A stretch of DNA of 64,000 nucleotides, taken from NCBI GenBank assembly GCA_030789695.1, contig CM061139.1:1441878-1505877 (forward strand), read 5' to 3'. This document shows positions 57,061 through 64,000 of this stretch, piece after piece. Position 1 is the first letter of the stretch. Each line of letters opens with the position of its first letter. The notes below the pieces were generated by a model. The model did not search any database and was not told where the DNA came from. It was given only the letters and a program-made list of their open reading frames with translations. Position numbers and translations under genes: made by a program. Source of the DNA: Scilla litardierei. Lineage: Eukaryota > Streptophyta > Magnoliopsida > Asparagales > Asparagaceae.

Positions 57061-58380
57061 TCACGAACCGGACCTCGATGCGTGGCAGAGGTATTTTCCC
57101 ATGGAAGTGGCTTCACCACTTCGAGTTTTGGGAAGAGAAACTGTCATTTCAAACCCATTACTTCAGCCCCAATGGGACATGACGTGTCAATAGGGAGTGA
57201 TTCGGATAGCACCCCTAGGCCTCATCCCCTCGACCCGGGTGTAACGCTCTCAAAGCTGGTCAGTCCAGTCAAGCGAGGTTAACCGAAGTTTCGTGTCTTT
57301 CCAGTCTCCTCTATAGATTCGTATTCTTGCATCTCCACGCCCGACCTCAGAAGGCAGCTCGGGTCAGTTTTGTCAAGGCAGAAGACGAGTGGCAATTGTA
57401 AATGATACTCCAACAGGGGCCCACCAGCAGTGGGGACCTGGCTAAGCTGGACAGATGGGCCCATCATGCACTGCATGTGTCCCTGTAGATCACGTGACAT
57501 CCCAGGACGAGTTTGGCCAGACTCGAATGGCACTCAGCGTACTCATTCAACAGCTTGACTCTATGGGGACGACCTCTATCAGGTCGACCCCTCAATGGTG
57601 GCCTTCCACAAACAACCCCAAAGATTGCCCTGATCAACTCCACGGCCTGAGAACTCGCCTGCCTAGTAAGATCGACCCATGAAACCATAGCAGCGCGATC
57701 TTAGGCGGATGTGTCGTCTTTTTCTCTCCAAGCCATTACCAGTGGGCCTGCCTCATGTACGTAACAAATAGCTTCATCAAGAAAATTGCATGGCCCGTCT
57801 TGTCAGACGGCAAGTGGTTAGCTTTATCAAGGGAGACATACACCCGCTTTATCAGGCGGTGCGCAGTCACCTTTGTCGGGGGCAGTTGCGGTGGACGCTC
57901 CACGTCTCGATGATCCCCTAATGGGTTTGTTGTGAAGGAACGTGGGGGTCCGCTGACATGGCCAAGCTATACCTGACCCTATAAATAGGGTGAAAACAAT
58001 CTCTATCAGGTACGCCTAATCTCATATCCTAAATCTCTATTTCAAAATCCTAGTATTACACCTCTCTCAAACCCTAGCGGTGGCTATCTCTAGCCACACT
58101 CCCTCTTTCTTTCGATTGGCACTAACTTTTGCGTCTGAGGCGAACTGGAGGGCCACCCCCTCCAGTTCCTCTGCCGCGTGCTCTATCTGTTTTAGGCAGC
58201 CGCGAAGGATCTCTATTCCCATAGCCCGACGAAACCAGCCTGTCCGGGCTCAACTTTTGCGCGAATACTTGCTTCTGAGGCCCGATTTGGGCCCTGCGAG
58301 ATTCTTGACATCATCACTATATCAATTTTTTAGTGATCGTGTCATGCCATGGTTAATAGTGAGGCATTAATTTCTTGATG
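57061..58380 (+). other. Probable gypsy LTR fragment with TATA and leader
   Basis: The segment around 57970-58170 has CCCTATAAATAGGGTG, a CT-rich leader and CACTAACTTTTGCGTCTGAGG. This resembles the R/U5 region of Tat-clade gypsy LTRs (ACTAACTT...CGTCGGAGG). Repeats of the form CTTTATCA(A/G)G-G-C occur near 57770-57870. No second LTR, TSD or coding region was found. Confidence 0.4.
57980..57987 (+). promoter_or_regulatory. TATA box of the probable gypsy LTR
   Basis: TATAAATA in a GC-poor context, followed by a CT-rich leader. Confidence 0.5.
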
Positions 58381-59958
58381 CTTGTAATTGTCCTCGTGCT
58401 TTTCTCTAGAATGGAGTCAGCTGATGCGAATAAATTGGCATTTGACCTTTGTCATGAGTCGTGCCTTCAAAAGCAGTGGCACTGCTGCAACCTGATCTGT
58501 TTCACTGCACATATGCAACGGTATATGATTATAGGACTAGTTTTTGTTGTTGATGTTAGAGTATATCTCTATGTCAACAAATGTGATGCTGAATGTCAAA
58601 AAAGAGTGTATTAGGAATTTCATATATCATACAGTGGCATGCCTGTGATGTCATGAAATTTGAGTCTCTTTCTTATTCCAGTAGGTACAGCTTTATAGTT
58701 TAGAGGGTTATCTCTAAATTTACATGAGGCAAAAGAGAGAAGGAAAAAAGAAAGGGGAAAACAGGCTAGCTGATATTTGGGCTGCGCTCACACGTTTAAA
58801 GATAGAGATGCTCAATGGCATCCTAGAGTCTTAACAATCTGTGCTTATCTTCTCTTGGAAACTATAATGAGTAGACTAGGTTGTAAGCATCCTCGCCGCG
58901 TTTATCATATCATATATGATGACACCCTCTGTTGTCCTTTGATATTTCTCGGGTTGTAGGAAGAGATTCTTCTAAGACAATGGTCTTGTCAAGAAGAAGA
59001 AATACATGACATCAATAAGCCTTTAGCTCCAAGAGAAGTGATTGAAATGTGTTTGAAAGGAAAACCCCGGAAGCTATCCTAACTGGTTTTCGATGTATTC
59101 GCATGCACAGTCTCTTCTCATCATATACATAGCTGCCCAGTCCTAACTGGTTGTGGAAAAATGCAGTTGACCAGAACGGCTGGGCAGCTCCAAGCCTGGC
59201 ATCAACAGCTGAAGGGTGGAGTGATCTTGTTATGGTGTCCTGACGCAGAGATGTACGATGGGGATTTTGAGGAGGTCTTGCCTTTGCAAAAAAGAAGATA
59301 CAGAGGATGCAAGGTAGCGCTAATGCTGACTGCACTTTTGATGGTTAGAGAGAAGGAATACATATGTGGTTTGTTGACACCACACTGTATCTGTTCGTGG
59401 AGGTTACAAAAGCAAGCAGAGGGGATATTCTGGCAATTTATGTGCTAGATACGATGAGAATGATGGGAAAGAAATGGAAAGCTGGAATCAAACTGAATTA
59501 TGTTCTTGAAGACTGAGGTGCATTGGATTGGGGTTCCCTCTTCTTCAACAGGGGAAAAAGAGTTGAAAAGTAGAAATAAAATCAGCGTAGCTGTTTATGA
59601 TATTTTGACCAACAGCCGCATGTTCACACGATCCAACAACACCGAGCCAAGAAAGAGAAGTAGGCGACGAGCCGAACAAGCAAAAGACAACCCCAGCGAA
59701 CCCCCACCTCCCGTATGCCATGTCTAGGTGGCAAACATATTCCCTCCCTGAATGCCCATCCAAACGCTAAGCTCTCCCTCCTCGCTTTGGACGTCGAGGC
59801 TTGTTGTTTTTCTCTCGTTTCAGCCTCGCCAACATCCACCAACCCACATAATATCGGTCCTTTCCTTGTTGGATTTTGCAACCATCCTGCCGATTCTTTC
59901 CCCTCCCTCTCGCCAACAATCCTCCCTGATCACTGCATCCCGACAAATTCCATGCCTT
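58381..59958. other. Intergenic sequence, no supported gene
   Basis: Several short open frames on both strands lack homology that I recognise and lack splice support. The right end should contain the promoter of the small gene at 60045. Confidence 0.45.
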
Positions 59959-59966
59959 TATATATA
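59959..59966 (+). promoter_or_regulatory. TATA box upstream of the 121-residue gene
   Basis: TATATATA lies 79 bases before the ATG at 60045. It predicts a start near 59990 and a 5' UTR of about 55 bases. Confidence 0.6.
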
Positions 59967-60044
59967 CATATGTTACCCCAGCACAGCAATCCCAAAATCC
60001 CCTCCTTTCCGAACTAAACACAGTTCGGTCTGATTTATATCCCC

Positions 60045-60410
60045 ATGGCCACGGGGTGGCACACAAACACCAACACTCATGATCCTGCTCTCCTTGAGTC
60101 ATCATCCATTGCTCTCTTGCAAGAGAGGTTCAGACAGCTCCAAAGAATCAAGGAAACAAGGGAAGCGAGGGAGCTCCTCAGAGTGTTTGCCGATCATCCA
60201 CCTCCAAGTCCTCTTCGTAACCCCCCTTCGTCTCTCCTGCTCCATTCCGATTCCCATACCCAGCGTCGCCATGGATCCACCTGCTCCAGGGATCTCCAGA
60301 ACCGCGAGGTTTCACTCTCTATAGGCTTGCTGCCAAATCGATCCAACGTCGACATGCGTGCTGTAAAAGCATCCGACAACATTGAGCTCGACACCTCTCT
60401 TCGCCTCTAG
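60045..60410 (+). CDS. Uncharacterised 121-residue plant protein, single exon
   Basis: The frame starts at ATG in a strong context (CCCCATGGCC) and ends at TAG 60408-60410, with a TATA box at a suitable distance. Residues about 18-48 form a predicted amphipathic helix or coiled coil (ALLQERFRQLQRIKETREAR). The middle is Pro/Ser-rich and the C-terminus is short and mixed. No signal peptide, membrane segment or catalytic motif is seen, and I do not recognise the family. The only strong evidence that it is a gene is the promoter, the context and the intact frame outside any element. A regulatory or scaffold role is conceivable but unsupported. Confidence 0.65.
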   Translation: MATGWHTNTNTHDPALLESSSIALLQERFRQLQRIKETREARELLRVFADHPPPSPLRNPPSSLLLHSDSHTQRRHGSTCSRDLQNREVSLSIGLLPNRSNVDMRAVKASDNIELDTSLRL

Positions 60411-60945
60411 ACAAGCATGCTAATTTTCCACTGCCACCTCCATTTCTCCTCACTTTTTCTCCCACTTATGTCTCATTTGTTGCTCCATCTATAGAGATTG
60501 ATGTAAAAAAGAATGAACATGGAAAGCAATGAAGGTGTTATATATTATTGTTGACTATTACTTTCTTAACCACCCTCTCCTTTCTCTACAGCAGCATATA
60601 TAGTCGTTAAAATCTTCCCATCTCTCTTGGTGTGTGAGTTTATTCATGCAGCCAATCTTCTTCCCCTATCTTTGCAATCTTTCTAGTGTTGTTGTCTGAT
60701 TGTCTCTCTCTATTTTTCTTCCTCTTCACAACTTTCGTGGAGATCAAACTCGCTTCAATCCCTTTGTCTCCAAATCTGCACTCGCGTTGTTTTACTGGCT
60801 TGAAACCAAATTTCCCAACCTTCCGCTCGTTAGCTTCCCGTACCTACTTATACCAAACCATATGGACTTATGCCAAAAGCTTCAAACTAGATTTCTCTTA
60901 CTTTTTTGGCCATTTTTCTCTTCTCTCGAGCCTCAAATTTCTTTT
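60411..60945. other. 3' flank of the small gene and spacer
   Basis: Contains likely 3' UTR (to about 60560) and CT-rich sequence. An open frame from 60686 continues into the RT below; its first 85 or so codons are not related to pol. CTTTTCAG just before the RT homology resembles a splice acceptor. Confidence 0.45.
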
Positions 60946-62380
60946 CAGACCATCAGATCATTCAATTATTGGTACCAAGTGGGTATTCAAAAATAAATTG
61001 GATGAATCTGGTCAGGTAATTAGAAACAAGGCACGATTGGTTGCACAACGTTATAATCAAGAAGAAGGTATTGATTATGATGAAACCTATGCACCAATTG
61101 CACGTCTTGAATCTATTAGGATGTTATTATCATTTGCATGTTTTAAAGATTTTAAGTTATTTCAAATGGATGTCAAACGTGCTTTTCTAAATGGTTTTCT
61201 TAAAGAAGAAGTTTATGTAGAACAACCTCATGGTTTTATTCATGAAAATTTAGAAAATCATGTTTTCAAATTGAAAAAGGCTTTATATTGTCTCAAACAA
61301 GCACCTCGTGCTTGGTATGAAAGACTTAAAAGCTATCTTTTAAATCCAGGGTATTCAATTGGTAAAATAGATTCCACTTTGTTTATTAAAAACATAAACT
61401 CTGACATTATTATTATTCAAATATACGTTGATGATATTATTTTTGTTCTACTAATGAATCTCTTTGTCAAGATTTTTTTAACATTATGCAGAAAAAATTT
61501 GAGATGAGTCACATGGGTGAACTCAATTATTTCCTTGGTATTCAAATCAAACAAATGAAGGAAGGAATCTTCATTCACCAAAGCAAGTATTCTAAAGAAC
61601 TCATCAAATGTTTTGGTTTAGAAAGTTCTGCAGAAAAACGTACTCCAATGAGTACATCTACTTTCCTCGACAAAGATTTAAATGGTAAGAGTGTTGATCA
61701 ACGTCTTTACAGAGGTATGATTGGCTCCTTCCTTTATCTAACTGCCAGTAGACCAGACATCATGTTTTCAGTATGTTTTATGTGCATGTTTTCAGGCAGA
61801 TCCTAATGTTTCACATCTAACTGCCGTAAAAAGGATTATTAGATATGTTAAGCACACTTCTGTTTTTGGTTTATTTTACCCCAAGTCAAACACATTTGAT
61901 TTATTATCATATAGTGATGCAAACTTTGCTGGTTGCAAATCAGACCGTAAAAGTACCAGTGGTACATGCCACTTTTTAGGACATGCTTTAGTTTCTTGGT
62001 TTAGCAAAAAGCAAAACTCTGTTTCATTATCTACAACCGAGGCAGAATATATTGCCGCCGGTTTAGCATGTGCTTAAATTTTATGGATGAAACAAACTAT
62101 TTCAGACTATGGTATTGATTGCTCAACATGCCCTATTATGTGTGATAATACCAGTGCTATTAATTTATCTAAAAATCCTATGCATCATTCACGTACAAAA
62201 CATATTGATGTACGTCATCATTTTCTAGATGATCATGTTCAAAAAGGAGATATTATTTTAAAATTTATTTCAACTGAACATCAAGTTGCCGATATTTTGA
62301 CTAAGCCTTTGAAGGAGGAATCTTTCATTAAGCTTAGAAAAAATCTGGGCATTATTAGTGAATCTGGATGTGCTATATAA
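60946..62380 (+). pseudogene. 5'-truncated copia pol: RT and RNase H
   Basis: Homology begins abruptly at [15 protein letters not shown], inside RT, with no LTR, gag or integrase to the left. Motifs: [54 protein letters not shown] one-base loss after IIF (near 61447) and a frameshift near 61775 break the frame, and a TAA interrupts the RNase H segment (GLACA-stop-ILWMKQT, near 62076). RNase H otherwise keeps [28 protein letters not shown] and ILTKPL, ending at 62380. It resembles the nested copia (SIRE lineage) but is clearly a different family. Confidence 0.9.
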
Positions 62381-63529
62381 GTATTTTCATTTTTTTTATT
62401 TATGTGAATTTTTCTATAATTTTTTGGTCAATATTTATTTGTAGCCGGCTACAAATTTTCGTAGCCTGCTAATTTTAAAATCTCCTCTGTCTTCTCCGTT
62501 TTGTGACTATCTTTTTGTCTTTAATTATTGACCCCTGGATTTCGGATTTTTTTGTCTCATACCACTTCGCATTCAAAAACAAAATTCTTATAACATTCTT
62601 ACCCATTATCTTCCACTTTGATTCTATCCTTGACTACGGTTAATGTCCCTGGCATTTGATCATCTTCTCTCCTCCTTGGAATTGCTTTTCCTCTTTTACT
62701 CGTCCTTTTCTTCCTTCTTGAAAAGTATAATGAATTTCTCTTTATTTTGATGAATCCTCTCATGCCAAGTGGCTCTTCTCCATTCGGTTTCTACACCAAT
62801 CGTCCTCTTCTCTTGGGAAATAGAAATGGCATTTAATCTTGTCATGAATTCTCAATTTGCCACATGGATTCTTCCAATTTGCTTCCCTCCAACAAACCTT
62901 TCTTATTCACGTTGGAAAGTGCACTCACACTTATTTTATCTTGGAATAAGGTTATAAATAATGACAAAAGATTTTGGCCTGTTGTTTTATATTTATTTTA
63001 TTCTTTATTCATACACCAACCGTTCTCTCTTTATTGTGAATTTACATTCAATTTTTTAAACACTCCATTAACTTTTGCCTTGGAATGACAACACTCCATT
63101 AACTTTTGGCTTCTTGTTATTTGTTCCAACACACCAACCGACCCTATCCCATTCATTTCGGCCTTGACCAATTACATCTCTCATCGATTTCCAATGACCT
63201 TGGGACTACAAACTATTTATTATTTTTAATGACATTCTATCTGTCGTACTTACACTTGGTTTTTATTTTAATATTTGTTTGTGTGTTGTTTTAAAACCAA
63301 CGGATGTTTTCAAAACCGCCTCTTGCGTCTCTTCTTCTTCTCATCTGTTCGGTTTATGCATTTTGAATTTTTCGGTTGCTCTAACCCATTCGGTTTTAGC
63401 AACCTCTTCCACTACACTTATCATGACGGTCCCTCTTTCCTTCTATTTATTTGTTTCCCCTTCTATTTTCTTTTCTCCCATTCTCTGTTCAATTCTCTTC
63501 TTCCTTGCGTTATTTTTCCTCTCCTCCAA
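62381..63529 (+). other. Region between pol and env-like ORF of the third copia
   Basis: AT-rich. The perfect 12-bp palindrome GTAGCCGGCTAC lies at 62441-62452, 60 bases after the pol stop, with a degenerate GTAGCCTGCTA right after it. Otherwise only short frames. Confidence 0.6.
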
Positions 63530-64000
63530 ATGGCCGAACCAACTCCCTCATCCCATGGCGATCGGTTCCGGTCCCAGGCTGCAAAAGATCGCTATCTCTC
63601 TTTCGAAGCTACGCGTTTCCATCCAGAACGCTATCTCGAATACGTCACGGTCGCGATGATGAATGTGAAGGAGATCCTCGCGGTTGTCGGCCTTCATCAA
63701 ATATGGTCCTTAGCCAACAAAGTTCCATACTATCCCACACTTGTCTGCGAGTTTTACGCCAATCATGAGCCTTCGATTCATTGCGGCCAGAAGCATTTTA
63801 CTACCATGGTCCGTGGAGTTTCTTTTACTGTCACTGGGAACACTATAGCCTCCATTATCAATCAGCCAACCGATTTCATTGGCCCTCTTTCCTTCCCAAT
63901 GACCGATCCCGCTGTTCTAGCAAAATTAGCCCCGAAATACACTCCTCACATGTCCGCCACAAAACTCCATCCAGAGGCTCGGCTTCTTCATAAGATCATT
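63530..64000 (+). CDS. Env-like post-pol ORF of the third copia, 3' end outside window
   Basis: ATG at 63530 opens a frame of 157 codons with no stop before the window edge. The product begins MAEPTPSSHG and contains FEATRFHPERYLEYV, YYPTLVCEFYAN and TTMVRGVSFTVTGNTIAS. This is the same plant-transposon-type domain as in the nested copia ORF (YPRLVKLFYAN). It stands about 1.15 kb after pol on the same strand, as in that element. It looks undamaged so far although the pol before it is dead. Confidence 0.8.
   Translation, partial: MAEPTPSSHGDRFRSQAAKDRYLSFEATRFHPERYLEYVTVAMMNVKEILAVVGLHQIWSLANKVPYYPTLVCEFYANHEPSIHCGQKHFTTMVRGVSFTVTGNTIASIINQPTDFIGPLSFPMTDPAVLAKLAPKYTPHMSATKLHPEARLLHKII

Noticed and set aside
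57239..57300. Possible LTR start TGTAACGCTCTC
   Set aside because: The ends fit TG..., but no partner LTR or target duplication was found, so no boundary is claimed.
58375..58614. Plus-strand frame of 79 codons with several Cys
   Set aside because: No recognisable domain, no promoter, and no splice-consistent neighbours.

Overview
This is a plant nuclear window, almost certainly from a flowering plant. The evidence is spliced genes with GT-AG introns, plant-type LTR retrotransposons primed by initiator-tRNA-Met-like sites, MITEs of the Tourist and hAT types, and a FRIGIDA-like gene fragment. I cannot place it to genus. There are no rRNA or tRNA genes, CRISPR arrays or bacterial operons. Most of the window is mobile DNA and only three host genes are supported.

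Layout. (1) 1.4-7.35 kb: a nearly complete, very young Ty3/gypsy chromovirus on the minus strand (TSD ATTTC, LTRs differing at one base). (2) 8.37-10.9 kb: an old gypsy remnant with gag only (TSD AAATA). (3) 11.5-12.3 kb: the last two exons of a FRIGIDA-like gene, with no 5' part visible. (4) 13.98-14.36 kb: a Tourist-like MITE. (5) 14.6-17.05 kb: a short non-autonomous LTR element holding a hAT-type MITE and GC-rich repeats, followed by an inverted LTR fragment. (6) 18.5-19.6 kb: an intact four-exon minus-strand gene for a 153-residue protein with a predicted membrane segment and a DnaJ-type zinc-binding motif. (7) 20.9-56.1 kb: a large SIRE/Maximus-type Ty1/copia block on the minus strand with the structure LTR-internal-LTR-internal-LTR. 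The first internal copy is split by a gypsy-like insertion of 3.37 kb (TSD TTGAA). The second is split by a young 12.5-kb copia element on the plus strand (TSD TATCC). (8) 56.1-57.1 kb: a hAT transposase relic. (9) about 57.2-58.3 kb: a probable gypsy LTR piece. (10) 60.0-60.4 kb: an intact single-exon gene for a 121-residue protein. (11) 60.9-64.0 kb: a 5'-truncated copia element whose post-pol (env-like) reading frame is open and runs off the window.

The most striking signals are these. The 5' LTR of the 3.37-kb insertion is a mosaic of eight consecutive blocks, each exactly 17 nt, taken in order from spaced positions of its own 3' LTR; this is either an assembly artefact or an undescribed patchwork repair or template-switching product. 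All three readable copia gag genes carry an in-frame TGA at the same conserved Trp codon, a few codons before a Met. Each of the SIRE-lineage elements carries its own short perfect palindrome outside the pol domains, and in two of them it recurs in LTR and internal sequence. The most elaborate case is an array of CTAGTCGGTC/GACCGACTAG hairpins. The two minus-strand copia copies share an internal RT duplication and several stop codons, so they descend from one already defective ancestor.

Coordinates, splice sites, repeats and TSDs were read from the sequence. Family names rest on recognised motifs, not database searches, and ages are rough.
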